NCBI GenBank assembly: GCA_037962975.1
Contig: CM075673.1
Coordinates: 160,848,667 to 160,912,666 of the forward strand
Length of the DNA stretch: 64,000 nucleotides
Direction: 5' to 3'
From: Clitoria ternatea
Lineage: Eukaryota > Streptophyta > Magnoliopsida > Fabales > Fabaceae
Under the pieces are notes generated by a model. That model had not been told where the DNA came from. It saw only the letters and a list, made by a program, of their open reading frames with translations, and searched no databases. Below, piece after piece: positions 1-12,188 of the stretch. The stretch's first letter is position 1; each line of letters opens with the position of its first letter. Position numbers and translations under genes: made by a program.

Positions 1-1985
1 AATCAAAATTAATTAAACTCTTTGCGTAAGCCTCTTTTTAGTTTTATTATATTATGTCTTTCGTATATCTTTTTAGTTTTATTAGAGAATGTTCAGACTT
101 TAGTCACGATGAAAATTATGACCATGTGTGTTTAGTTGAAATTCAATACAAGACTCAAAACTCATTGGTAACTCCTTCCAACATATGAAAACAATTTTTT
201 GAATCCTTGATGACTAAGCTTCCTTCCATTTATTAAGGAACTTTTCTCTTCCTCCCCCCAAAAAAGAGGCTGCTTAGCTAGGACATCCTTAAAAAGTTAA
301 TAAATAAATAAAATTTACACATCAAGATTTGAGAGGTGACGATGTATGAAAATCAAGTGTGAATGATATGATAAAGAAATCTTACATCGAATAGAGATAA
401 ATAAGTAAAGTAGCTTATAATTAGATGAATTCATGCACCTATTGTCAATTGGTTTTGGGTTGCAAGATGATGTTCTATACTTATTGGTATTACCATCTAG
501 ACTCCCCACAATGTTCATGTGTACACCATGATAAATGAAAAATACTTCTCATATTATTAATTGTCCGTTTAGTTTACAGTTAGGGAAACAAAATTATGAT
601 GAAAATTAAAAAATCTAAAGTTTGAGATAGTCAAAACTCTGTTTAATCGTAAGATCTTTTTATAGAGTTGGTTAAACCTTGATTTGACCAATTTAAAAGA
701 AAGCGAAACAAACCCTAAAACTCAAATGTGTAATGAAATTCCTCCTAACCAACAATACACATGACTAAGAACAATGAGGAAAACGAAAATAATTGATGTT
801 ACTAGGTCTAGAATAACGTATTGAAAAACATTTAAAATGATGTTAAAGAACAAATTAAAATAGTCATAGTTATACCCTTATTTGACTTGGCATCTTTCCC
901 AGAAAGATAAAAAATAGTTTAAAATACAATATGGCCTCGTGAACATGATCATTACCATGCCTAAAGGGCTTAAAATATTTTACTGACGATGTACTTAATT
1001 TATAAGCTCAAACCAAGATTCAGAAAATAAACTAATATGCATGTGGTTATTAATATTATTCTAGTACATTTTGTACTACTAGAAAAGATACAAAAAGATC
1101 TTCATCATTGATCAGATGGCCGAAACCGTAACTTTTGTCCTCTAACATAAAAGTGGAGCTATAATTAGCTGTAAGCTGTTCGTTAAAAGTCCACTTACGT
1201 GCACCAAGCATCCAGAAGTGTCGAGTGAGTGATCATGGTTCATGTAACCTGTACAATTTTTTATCCATTTGACAAAAATGCCCCAAAATATCTTTCATCA
1301 ACTGCAACCATAAACCATTTAAAGGAAAAAGCCATGGACACTTGGCATGCTTTACCAAAGTTCACTGTCCCAAATTTGTAAGGCTTTGTATCCATATTAT
1401 ACTGAGCTGTATACGACTTGGTTTTGCAACCAACCTTTTTATTTCACAAAAATTAAAAAAAAAAACTAATATATGATGTTGTAATAATTTCTTCTTTTTT
1501 CATGATTTTCTGGTCAAAAATATAAATTTAAATCGATATATTAAATAATGAAAATTAATATTAAAATCGTTTTGTCAAATTTTACAAAATTACATCATCA
1601 ATAACTTTTTTATCAAACGTCAATTTAACTTATTCTACCATATAATTCCAAGGTCTGATAATATGTAAATTGAGTTTTTAAAAGTTCTTCTATATAATTT
1701 TAAAATTAAAAGATACTATATTATTCCACTTTATTTTAACATGCACAAAACACCTATGAATTATATAAATATTAACCCGGGAATGGTTTGTTTAATTAAA
1801 CCTACAATACACTATTTGAAATATACACAAATTACTATTATTTGATTTTATATCTATAAATATTTAAAGTATATAAGTTTATATGCGAAAGTACCATCTA
1901 AAGAATCAAATGGGAATAAGTTATTTTAACTTAATTAGTTGTCGTTGAGTCCTAAATACATTTCTTTTAAACCCCGATATAATAA
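1..1985. other. Non-genic, AT-rich; one MITE-like stretch
   Basis: I see no coding exon series here. The longest open frame is a 67-codon minus-strand run at 315-518 with no similarity I recognise and ordinary AT-rich composition. The stretch 1,080-1,440 is less AT-rich and looks unique, but it holds no convincing ORF. A small MITE-like segment lies at about 561-716 and is listed separately. Confidence 0.6.
561..716. repeat. MITE-like segment related to the 3,252 element
   Basis: The segment runs from a CCGTTTAGTTT-like end to an AAACAAACCC-like end. Internally it shares the phrase 'gatagtcaaaact' and its surroundings with the Tourist-like element at 3,252-3,385. The ends are imperfect and no target duplication is clear, so this is a family assignment by similarity only. 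Confidence 0.35.
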
Positions 1986-3119
1986 CACTATAAGAAAATG
2001 AAATTAAAGCATGAGGGACCATATAGTGTGAGACTTAATGACTTTGATGTGGGACAAGTCCCACCCAACTTTGAGATTCTAAAAGGTGTAAAGACTAGGT
2101 TTGGGATGTCGGATAAGCCTCTTACACCATTTTAAAATTTGAATTGGGTGTGAGACTATGTTTGATGTCGTATGCTAATTTTACATGTCTATAGGATGTG
2201 TTCATCTAGACACAGACGACTAGAACTTTTAAAATCTTGGTTTGGGATAGGTGCCCTTTTGGAGCTTTTATGCACGTAACAACTCTCGTTCCCTTATTTC
2301 TTCCTCACTTTAAAATTTTCTCTCAAAACCTCTCAAGATCCCAATTTTATTTTGAGTGGTTCTTTGCATATAGCAATCCATTTCGGTCCCTATTGGTCTT
2401 GTTATGTTCGTAGCATGAAAATGAATGTTTTAATTGGAGTGGAATTTGAAACGATTAAAGGTTAATAACATATTGAGTTCCTTTACTTTTATCTTTTAAA
2501 GTTTTTTAGGTTATTCTTAGGTTTATCATGTTTTTTAAAATATTGACACTTGAACCTTAGGATAAGTGACATGCTTATACTGTACATATCGGGAACGATA
2601 GAAATTTACTCTTATTTGCTATGAATCATAAAATATTAAATTTCTAACTATAAATTACAAAATAAAAAATTAGAAACTTATAAATTAAATATGTACTCAA
2701 TTATTACATTATTAATTTAGGTTTGTTAATCATAAAATTTTTTAATTTTAATTATAAATTATAAATTCCTAATTAAAGTTTAGGATTTTACAATTATGGA
2801 TAATACATGTGTTATAACCTATTGATGTATTTGCAATGTGTATTTTGACATAGACCATTTGCAGATGCATGATAAGTGTGTATCATATGAATTTAATAAT
2901 TATTAAGTTATTTAACCTTTGTTTTTGTAGGAGGATATATACAAGCCTTTATCAACCTAAGTGAGTTTTTTCTAGTGACTCAAAAATAAGTGGGTAAAGG
3001 AGAGAGACTAAATAAAGAAAGAATAAGTGAAAAAAATTTAACGATGAGTGATAATCACTTTAAGGGAAATTTTGGAAAACTAATATAAATTTCAAACAAA
3101 TTTAATGATTCAAACTAAA

Positions 3120-3220
3120 TTAATCAACTTTCTTAATATGTGTGAATTAGGTAAAAGAGTCTTATATTTTAATATGTGTGAATTAGGTAAAAAGATCTTA
3201 TGTTTAGAGACGGAGGTAGT
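3120..3220. repeat. Partial Stowaway-like end with short internal duplication
   Basis: Two direct copies of 'aatatgtgtgaattaggtaaa' lie at about 3,136 and 3,173. They are followed by GACGGAGGTAGTA, the same kind of terminus as the complete Stowaway-like elements at 30,385, 37,827 and 45,366. The internal phrase about leaving 'tttcacacatatt' is also shared in reverse. It looks like a one-ended fragment; the 63-codon ORF across it is incidental. Confidence 0.45.
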
Positions 3221-3251
3221 ATTAAGTTTTGAATTAGGTGTGCGACACTCA

Positions 3252-3385
3252 GGGTTTGTTTGGTTTGTAGTTGGAGAAACGAAGTTGGGGAAATAAAAAA
3301 ATTTAAGGGTTGATATTGATACTTCACGCCGTTCAAGATAGTCAAAACTCCATTTGACCGTAGGATTAGAGAACCAAACGACCCC
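3252..3385. mobile_element. Tourist-like MITE (PIF/Harbinger type)
   Basis: The 134-bp element starts GGGTTTGTTTGGTT and ends AACCAAACGACCCC, close to the classic Tourist inverted terminal repeat. It is flanked by TCA on the left and TTA on the right, compatible with a mutated 3-bp TWA target duplication. There is no coding capacity. It sits inside the CACTA-like element. Confidence 0.6.
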
Positions 3386-3508
3386 TTAGTCCTATACCAA
3401 ATTCGAGAATAGGAGTTGGGATCCTACGTGGATTTTACATAAAGACTTTAGCGTGAGTTTTTTTTTTTCCCTTTGGAAATGGGACCATACCCTTTGTTTC
3501 TTGTAGTG

Positions 3509-3897
3509 AGAATTTTACTACTTATAATGGTCCTAATCAACTTGAGGTTGAATATAATAATTTAAAAAATTAGTAAAATTTACTTTTGAAAAAAATGTTC
3601 AACAGACATAAATTAACAAAGTTTGAAATCTAATGTCGAAGAATCTACAATAATTACCCTATTAATTATTAATATGAAATTTCAAATTTAACGGAGAAAC
3701 AATGACAAAAAGGCACACGCCAAAGTGTACCTAAGTTTTGATTTCCATTCAATTAGTAGTTCATAAAGACAATTATTTTGTGCCAAGTAGGAGTCCTACA
3801 CGCAAAAGGGTAATTATATGACCAATTATGAGATTCCGTGCAGTTAAATAAGGGTGCAATGGGTAAAATTACATTTTTAAAATTAATTATTTAAATA
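3509..3897. other. Non-genic spacer
   Basis: AT-rich sequence between two small transposons. No ORF or structure stands out. Confidence 0.5.
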
Positions 3898-4070
3898 CTC
3901 CCTCCGTTTTTTTATCTATCTTTTAATGTTAAATCATACAGATTAAGAAAAACAATTAATATTTTTGGATTATAACTTTTTGTGAAATCTTAATATAAAG
4001 TATTTAAAAAATATAATAGGCTGATTTGAGGGCACCTAATCACAGGTGGGTTCCAGTTGTAATGAGGGAG
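3898..4070. mobile_element. Stowaway MITE (Tc1/mariner type)
   Basis: The 173-bp element starts CTCCCTCCGT and ends AATGAGGGAG, the standard Stowaway terminal inverted repeat. It is bounded on both sides by the TA dinucleotide that this family duplicates on insertion. There is no coding capacity. Confidence 0.75.
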
Positions 4071-4934
4071 TAGGGGTAGTGCCGCCATATTGAAAGATTG
4101 AAGAGGTTGAATATTGACCATGTGTCATGATGATAGTGCTACGCTATGAAATTTGTGGACAAAAGTTGAGAAGCTGAAACATTAATTTGCATTCGCTTTT
4201 CCTTCCTTTATTGCGTGCACTTTCTTCACAGCGCCTAAGGGGAAAAAAAGGGGGCAAAAGCACTTCACGCCAGCAAAATTAAAAGTTAAAAGCATTAAAA
4301 TAATGCATTTGATGCGGCTTATGTTGTTTTTATTGTACTCATCAAGACATAAACAAGTTTTAAAAAGTAAAATACAAATAATTTCTTTTCCGTCTTCAAA
4401 CATATGATGTGACTTTAAAAATTGTAAATTTTCTTATGATAATCATTGACGGAGAACTTCTAAATTAATTAGTATCAGCTTTTGATCAATTTTAGTTTTG
4501 ATTGTTTAGTATTTTTTGGACAGTATTAATTTGGATTCCATAACATCATACAAGACCTATGTATTTACACCCATGATCAAATTTTTAATTAGAGTCCTCA
4601 AGGATCGGAGTTAGAAGGGAGATAATAGACACGTATGGACATATTTGTCTCATACATGCATATGGTGTCAAAAATATATATGATTATGTCAGTTTTATTT
4701 ATTTTTTTATGTAAGTCTATAAATATCATACATTAATGTCTTATTAAAGTATGTTCACTAATCATACTTAAGTTTCAATATTAATTTATCTAGTACAAGC
4801 ATCAACATTGAAGTTTTTTTTGTAGGTGACACTTATTTCATTCCACAACACGAAGTACTTGTATGTTAGTTGAACGAAATTACAACAAAGCTGTTAGATT
4901 CTTAGTACCGAGAAAGATAATACTAGATCCTCAC
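4071..4934. other. Non-genic spacer
   Basis: AT-rich. A 73-codon minus-strand run at 4,182-4,403 has no recognisable similarity. I see no exons. Confidence 0.5.
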
Positions 4935-5565
4935 TAGGGGTGTTCGCGGACTGGATCGGTTCGATTCTAGGCAAAATATCACTTGATCCGATCACTTTAT
5001 TAAGTTGCGGTTTAATTCGGTTCGATTGAAATGAATGACACCATCCGATCTGATCCGATCAAATACGGTTCGGATTGGATCGATTTATTCAGGCTTTTTT
5101 TTCAATTTATATTTCTTTGTAAAATTAAATGAAAAGTATAATTATAGCAATTCAAAAAACATTTTAGGTTCTCAAAAATGACTAAGTCATTAATGAGTAA
5201 AACATCTCAAGTTTTCAACAATTCAAACTCAAATATAAAATAAATAAAGTACTACTTAAATAAGGTTCAATGTAAAATACAACATAAATATTAAAAACTA
5301 AGTATTGCTGCCAAGATTTTAGTCTTCTAGTTCTTCCTCTAACTTGGACAGATTAGTGTTATTATACAGTTTGGAAAAAATTACAAAATAATACGCAAAA
5401 TATGTAAAAGGTACGATTTGCTTCGGTTTCCATATGTGGAACCAAAAACCAAATCGAACCGATCATGTAAAGTAGTTTTTTCGGTTTTCAATTTGATTGG
5501 TTTTGGTTGTTTTCATATCGGTTGAGCGGTTTTTAGTGGTCCGGAACAGTTGATGAACACCCCTA
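4935..5565. mobile_element. Non-autonomous hAT-like transposon, 631 bp
   Basis: The ends are TAGGGGTGTTCG and GAACACCCCTA, an inverted pair of the hAT type. The flanks are ATCCTCAC (4,927-4,934) and ATCCTTAA (5,566-5,573), an 8-bp target duplication with two differences. The subterminal regions are rich in 'cggttcgat' and 'ccgatc' phrases on both strands, as in many plant hAT MITEs. No transposase ORF is present. Confidence 0.7.
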
Positions 5566-5573
5566 ATCCTTAA

Positions 5574-8500
5574 TGAACCGGTGTAACATATTACAGAGAG
5601 TTTGACCCGTTACCCATATCGAAAATTCTATCCTCTATACCGGATGTATTAATTTTCAATGCAACTGTTAATTTAATAAATGAAAATGCTACATCATCTA
5701 CCTCATATTTAGTTTCTTTGGCTTATTACATTCTTTAACTTCTTGACATTGATTTTATTTTCTTCTTAGTTAACATCATTAAAGACTAATTTTAACATAT
5801 TAAATAACATAAAACTACAACTAATAAAAAAATTAAAGTACTACAACCAAAAATATATCAAAACACATAGATAAAAAACATTTAACTCGATTAATTAATA
5901 AAATAGCATCACATTTGAGTAGAATTTACCTGTGAGTGTACAATTCTAAAAGCCAACATTTTCTTTCCTCTTTAAGCCACTCTATTAACTCTTGATTATT
6001 TCAATTAAGTTAATTTGTAATTTTGAATATGACTAAACATTTTAAGAATATATAGATACAACATGCCAATTTATAAAATCAACAGTAAAGGGTAAAACAT
6101 TTATCATGTTACATATAAATAGTTATTTAGCTAAGTATGCAAACATTTTTTACCTATATATCAAGACTGGTTTTCATTCGTTCATTAATTAAAGATAAAT
6201 TACGTAAAAAGTTAGAAAGAGAATTTTTTTTTGCCTAATTTTTCACCTTAATATGTAGTTTAAGTTCGAGTTGTAAAAATGTAACTCTGAGATCTCAGTA
6301 AAATCATCCTAATTTCATTTGTTTCTTTAAGATGTTAATACATTTGTAACAAGTTAAACTGATATGTATATTTTTTTGACAGAATTAAGTAATCCTTTGA
6401 TTTTCTAAATTATAATATTATTAAGCTCTAAAATATCATTAGTGTTTAAGTTATTAAGAAAGATTGGTTAGATGGATCAATTTTAAGTAATGTGAAAATG
6501 AGTTAAATTTTCTTAGAAGGATTGTGAAAGTTATGTTTATGGATTGGAGTAGTCATATACCTCTTTTCTTTGTTGATAAAATATTGTGGAAATGAGAGAA
6601 GAATTCATCATGACATCATATGCATAAACAGGTGGCATGATTTCATACCTCAATAAGACATTGGGCTTAATGACTTGGAAATTTTAGGTTAGACTTTGAT
6701 TTTCGTGTGGACCTAAAGGCAAATGGTGGATTTGTATGTAATTTGCATGTCAAATTGATTTCAACCTGGTACTGTTTTGACAACCGACGTAAAAGTACTG
6801 ATTTAAATATATTGTAATTAAATTAAAGATTAAATTATGATTATAATTGAATTTATAGTTATAAAAAATTGATTTAAATTAATTATTTAATTAATTCACA
6901 GTTTAACTGATTAATTAATCTAATATTAATAACAATGATTATGAGGGCCGAGAGGGTTACAAACATTAGCAATACAACTTAAAAAATCTCCCCTTCTATT
7001 TTTGGTCAAATCTTCACATTCTTTTAAATACTGTCACTATTTTTCAAAAAAAAATTCTTCTAATTTTATGAACCGTGATGAGTCTTTATAAGAGAGCGGT
7101 ATTGCCAATTTCTGTTGGAATAAATCTCAGTTTTTAATTCCTCAAACTGTAATAATTAATCACTTTAGCATGTAACTATATAAAATTATCATTTTACTAT
7201 TTGATTCTGCAAAATACAAATTGATAAAGGAATACAATAAATTCACTTTTATTAAACTTCATAGACAAAAGCATTTATTTTTAAAAAATCACAAACTAAT
7301 AATCTATTTGATATTACATTTAGGAAAATGCTAACTGCATTAGGTAAGAAAATAAAAATGAAAAATTTTTATTTAAAAATATCATTAAAACTCACCCACT
7401 AATAGTTTTTACATGATTTTTTAATAATAATTTTTTATTTTGACTTCCTTAAATAATACTTTTATAGTACTTAAATTAGAATTGCTAATGCAGTTATTCT
7501 AACACACAAAAATTTGTGTACTCACTTATAGATGTATTAACATATGATTGATGGTTTTAGAATTTTACAATTATACAATTAAAAAAATAGAGTTATAAAA
7601 ATAAAAAAACTTAAAGATTAATATTAACATTTTATATTATTTAAGACATTCAAATTTTGATTTCATCTTAGGTTTTTTTTTTTGGTTACCAAACACCCTA
7701 TAGCTACCGCCCAACTTGGATTGAGATTTGTGCCAACAAACCAGCTCTAATGTTATTGATTATTGTAAACAGAGTTAATTGACTCCAACCCTTTATACAA
7801 ACTACAAAGTAGCATTAACTGCACGTTTGACAAGGAAAATCTAACGGAGAAATTAAGTGAAGAGAGTTTTTTATCTTACGGGTCAATAAAATTTTAATTG
7901 TCTTAAATTTTTTATTTTAACTCAAATCTATTTCTCTAATTTCAAACCAAACACCCTCTATAAATCATTTTTGTTATGAACTTAAATTTTGTATCTAATT
8001 TTTGTTGCAGAAACAAGGGTCAAATGCGAATCAGATGAAAGGAGACGCGAGCACACACCACCGTTGTTGAAGACATTCATTCATCAGTTGCTTTCTAATT
8101 ATAATCATGTTTAAGGCTTTGCTTGCTTAAGAAAACTAGTTTATAATTTTTCATGTAATTTATAATTTATTACTTAGTTTATTTAGATAACTTATTAAGA
8201 TGAAACTATTTGATAAAATTAGTTAAGTTATGTCAAATGACTTTGAAAAATATTTGATATTTTAATTATGTAAAAAATAAAAAAATATTATATATATATG
8301 TATATATGAGTAAAATTAATAATTAAACAATTGATGAAGAAACTTATGAATTTTAAAAAATCATAAGTTATTAAATGGTTTTTTAAAACAGACATGAGCT
8401 ATGTCAAATAAGGTCCTCAGTAGTGATATCTGCTAGTTTGTAGTCTAATTTACTAGTTTAAAAGTTTATTAGACAAAATAGTCATATTTAATAAATAACT

Positions 8501-9230
8501 TTATTTTAATAACTTGTATTGTTTTTTGAAAAATTACTTAAAATAGCTTTTGACCTTATAAATTTTAAACTTATTTTATTTTTTACACTTTTCTTTTTGC
8601 TTATATATATATTTTTTCCTTACTCATATCTATTTTAAAAAATATATATCTTTGTGTCATTTTATCTTTAACAGCTAATTTTATGAAACATATTAAAATT
8701 TTCAAACAAATCTTATAATTTTTTCAAAAGTTATTAATTTCTATTTTTTATATTTACCAAGTAACTCCCTACTAAATAATTCTAAAAATTCTTAAAAAAG
8801 CCATAAGTAATGAAATGAAAAGATGCACATGATTAGGAACAAAATAAAATAGATGATTTCCCTAACCCAAAAAATGGGAAACAAGCATGCTGTTCCTTAC
8901 GTACGGTGACAACTTGCAGTACCCTCCACCTCAAATTTTGAGCTTATGCAGCTGGCATATTCTCCTTTATTCTCTTACTTACTACCTCTCTATTGAGCCA
9001 AAAGTAAAGGAAAATTCAGATTTTGGTTCTTAAAAATTCAGTTAAAAACAAAACCCCCAACAAAAAAAAACCTAAACCAATTATAATAGGTGTCACTTTC
9101 CTAGAGAAGTGAAAATCATAAATAATCATTGTGCAACTTCCATTGGTCATTCAATTCCAAATTTTAACGTAATTGAAGAAAAATAATAATGCAATATTAT
9201 ATTCAAAGACCCTGCCACAGAAGCAACCCT
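5574..9230. other. Long non-genic AT-rich stretch
   Basis: There is no exon series and no ORF above 60 codons. Runs of A/T, a short TA repeat near 8,288 and possible MITE debris at about 7,826-7,960 (ending 'accaaacaccct') are all I can see. The last few hundred bases (about 8,880-9,230) are less AT-rich and lead into the TATA box of the hydrolase gene, so they are the likely promoter region. Confidence 0.5.
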
Positions 9231-9236
9231 TTTCTC

Positions 9237-9244
9237 TATATAAA
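9237..9244 (+). promoter_or_regulatory. TATA box of the HAD-family gene
   Basis: TATATAAA is followed at once by a pyrimidine-rich leader (CT-rich to about 9,300), a usual plant core promoter layout. A transcription start is expected roughly 30 bases downstream. A donor-like site CTG|GTAAGC at about 9,380 and acceptors near 10,230 or 10,274 suggest a 5'-UTR intron of about 850 bp before the start codon. Confidence 0.6.
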
Positions 9245-10283
9245 CACCCTCTTGCCTCTCTTGTTTCTCCCCCCTCTTCCTCTTGCTTCCTTCAATAACA
9301 TTGCACTGCTCTCTAAGCTTTGCTTTCTGCATAACCCTCTTCTTCTTTGGCCTTAACCTTCCTTCATTGTCCCCTTTCTGGTAAGCTAATTCATTCATGC
9401 AGAGCATTTGGGTTCCATTTCTCTGTTCTGCTTTTCATTCATTGCCCTGAATAATCCCTCACTTTTGATTCTCAATCAACCATGGCTTCATCATCATTGA
9501 AACATAGTTGACACCAAACCATTAGCACAATGACTATGATTTTCAGATTTTGCTTGGTAATTATCAAAATTCACTAGAATGGGACCAAAACCAATCCTTG
9601 GAATACAGAACCATGCCATACCATAACTCTGTTATCTATAAATGTACCCCTGTTTGTTGGGGGGTTTTCTGGACGCTTTAAAACCTTTTCTTATTCGTTA
9701 TTTGGAAACTCAAAAAATATATTTGATGTAAGGTTTAAAAATTTAATTTGATCCATAAAGTTTGTTAAATGAGCAATTAATTGCATACTTTCAAAAGTTG
9801 ATGCGCTTTTGATAGTGGCTTGCTCTGTCATATGAACTCTGTTTCAAAGATTATATTAATGGGTTTGTGCCATTTTTTACAAGCACTTTCGTTGGTGTCC
9901 ATTTCTTGTGGCTTCCAATTTTTATGATTGAAAGCAACTTTCTAAGCTTTCTCAAGTTTCTTTAAGTTCTGTGCCCCAAAGGGGCACTGTTTAAACATTT
10001 ATTTTTATTTAATTCATCCCATTCCATTGGTTGTGGGTTGTCCACTCAGAAACTTCACAAAGCCTTATCCTTAATGATTTTGGATTGGTCCCTTGATTGT
10101 TTCCCCTTTATGGTTACTATTGCCACTTTTGGTGCTAATCTGAGTCAATAAGAGCATCTTTTTAGGTTCAAAAAGCCATGAGGAACTTTGGATTGAGAAT
10201 CAAAATGAATTGACATGTAAATTTTTGTAGGTTCAACTTTGTGTTCACTTTGTTCTTGTATTCTATTTTATAAGGCTTTTGAA

Positions 10284-12188
10284 ATGGAGTTCGAGAACCG
10301 CTTCAGACAAGAGGCTCAGAGACCAAAATACGATTGCCTTCTTTTCGGTAAGCCTTGTATTGTATTAAGTAATACCAATAACTGTATAATACCAAATTAA
10401 AATTTATAATTTCTACACCCATGTATATTATTATTTTATATTAACTATGAGCTTGTCCTGCAGATTTAGATGATACTTTGTATACCCTCAGATCTGGTCT
10501 TGCAAAAGCATGTCTCCAAAATATTAGAGGTGAGCCATTTTGCCATAGGACTCAGTATTCCCAGTAATGTGTTTGTGATTTGTATTGACATGAGTGGTAT
10601 TTTGATGTTAGACTATATGGTCGAGAAGCTTGGCATTGAACCAAGCAAAATTGATGACTTGTCCAACCTCCTTTACAAGAACTATGGAACAACTATGGCT
10701 GGTCTAAGGGTATAGTTTCCTAATCATTTCCTTTGAAATTGGTCTCCATTATTTAAATTGTTAAAAAACTGATAGCCCATTATTTTTTTCTTTGTTTTAT
10801 TGTCAATTCAGGCAATTGGGTATGACTTTGACTATGATGAATATCATAGGTACCTTTGCTTTGACTTTGCTTTTTCTCCCCTTTTCTTAAAGCCTTGTGA
10901 TTATTTTGAAATGCTAACATTGATTTTTGAATTAACGCTTGCAGTTTTGTTCATGGGAGATTGCCTTATGAGAATTTAAAACCAGACCCAGTTCTGAGGA
11001 ATCTGTTGCTGAGCCTGCCCTATAGGAAACTTGTAAGTTATTTTTATAAAACCAATATGGAAGCAATAGAATAAGGTCACATAAGATTGTGCATAACATT
11101 TAATGTGACCTTTATTGCTTCTCTTTATTTTGGCAACAGATCTTCACAAACGCAGACAAAATCCACGCGGTAAAAGCACTCAGCAGACTTGGATTAGAAG
11201 ACTGCTTTGAAGGAATCATATGCTTTGAGACCCTTAATCCCATCCACAAGAACACTGTTTCTGATGATGAAGATGACATTGAGTTTGTGGGGTCAAGGAG
11301 CACCTATTCAACAACTAGTAATGGCACAGACACCACTCAAATCTTTGACATCATTGGGCATTTTGCTCAACCCAATCCCAGTGCAGTATTGCCAAAGACA
11401 CCAATTGTTTGCAAACCATCAGAAAATGCCATTGAATTGGCCCTCAAGATAGCCAACCTCAACCCACAAAGAACTGTAAGAAAATCACCCTTTAGGCTTT
11501 ATTATCAAGTAATCCTTAACTTTGATCTCAGAAACTGGTAAATGATTTTGTCACAGACTTTCAAAATTCATCACTGACTTTTAAAAACAATGAAATTGTT
11601 TTTCATCAATTAATTACATCTGTGAAATTATATCTGACTTCAAAGATGCAATTAGTTGTTTGTCAGGATCTAAATTGATAGCCAATAAACAATACTGTTA
11701 GTGATGATTTCGAAAAATAAAAAACTAAAATGATGGTTTTTAAAATTAAAAGACTAATGTCACCCACGTCACCAATTTCAGAGATGAATGTGAAGTTTAA
11801 TCCTTTATTATTTAACAAGTTGTCATCTTTTACCAATAATGGTTTTTTCTCTTGTTGGTTCTGTGTTACCTTCAGTTGTTCTTTGACGACAGTGTCCGCA
11901 ACATACAAGCTGGAAAACGTGTGGGTCTTCACACTGTGCTGGTTAGTAATTGGAAATTTTGTTAACTTGTTTCTATAAACTCTTAATCGGTTACCTATAA
12001 ATGAATGAACTAATTAGTGGCTCTGTATCCAGGTTGGTACATCTCAAAGAGTGAAAGGTGCTGATCATGCATTGGAAAGTATTCATAACCTTAGGGAGGC
12101 AGTGTCAGAACTATGGGAGGCTGATAAAAAATCAGAAGTTGCATACCCTGGAAAGCTTGCTGCTGTGGAGACATCGGTCACAGCTTGA
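10284..12188 (+). CDS. HAD-superfamily hydrolase, pyrimidine 5'-nucleotidase/SDT1-like (303 aa, 8 exons)
   Basis: Coding exons are 10284-10347, 10464-10529, 10612-10709, 10812-10849, 10945-11032, 11140-11475, 11876-11941 and 12033-12188. All introns are GT-AG, and the total of 912 nt is in frame with TGA at 12186. HAD motif I is DLDDTLY at residues 22-28, with nucleophile Asp22 and acid/base Asp24. Motif II is IFTN with Thr121, motif III Lys210, and motif IV LFFDD at 231-235. The C1 cap is short and helical. Relatives in this plant family resemble yeast SDT1/PHM8, magnesium-dependent nucleotide monophosphatases; the exact substrate is not visible from sequence. No targeting peptide is obvious, so a cytosolic enzyme is likely. 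The start is the first ATG in frame with motif I. No frame breaks; probably functional. Confidence 0.92.

Larger units (their letters stand above)
1986..3508. mobile_element. Non-autonomous CACTA-like DNA transposon
   Basis: The left end reads CACTATAAGAAA. The right end is TTTCTTGTAGTG, whose reverse complement is CACTACAAGAAA, so the two form CACTA-type terminal inverted repeats with one mismatch. No transposase ORF is visible in the 1.5 kb between them. The expected 3-bp target duplication is not intact (TAA on the left, AGA on the right), so the pair could be ends of two different elements. It contains a Tourist-like MITE and part of a Stowaway-like end. Confidence 0.5.

Noticed and set aside
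9147..9407. 86-codon minus-strand ORF across the hydrolase promoter
   Set aside because: It is the complement of the CT-rich leader downstream of the TATA box; its Lys/Arg/Glu-rich composition reflects that pyrimidine tract.
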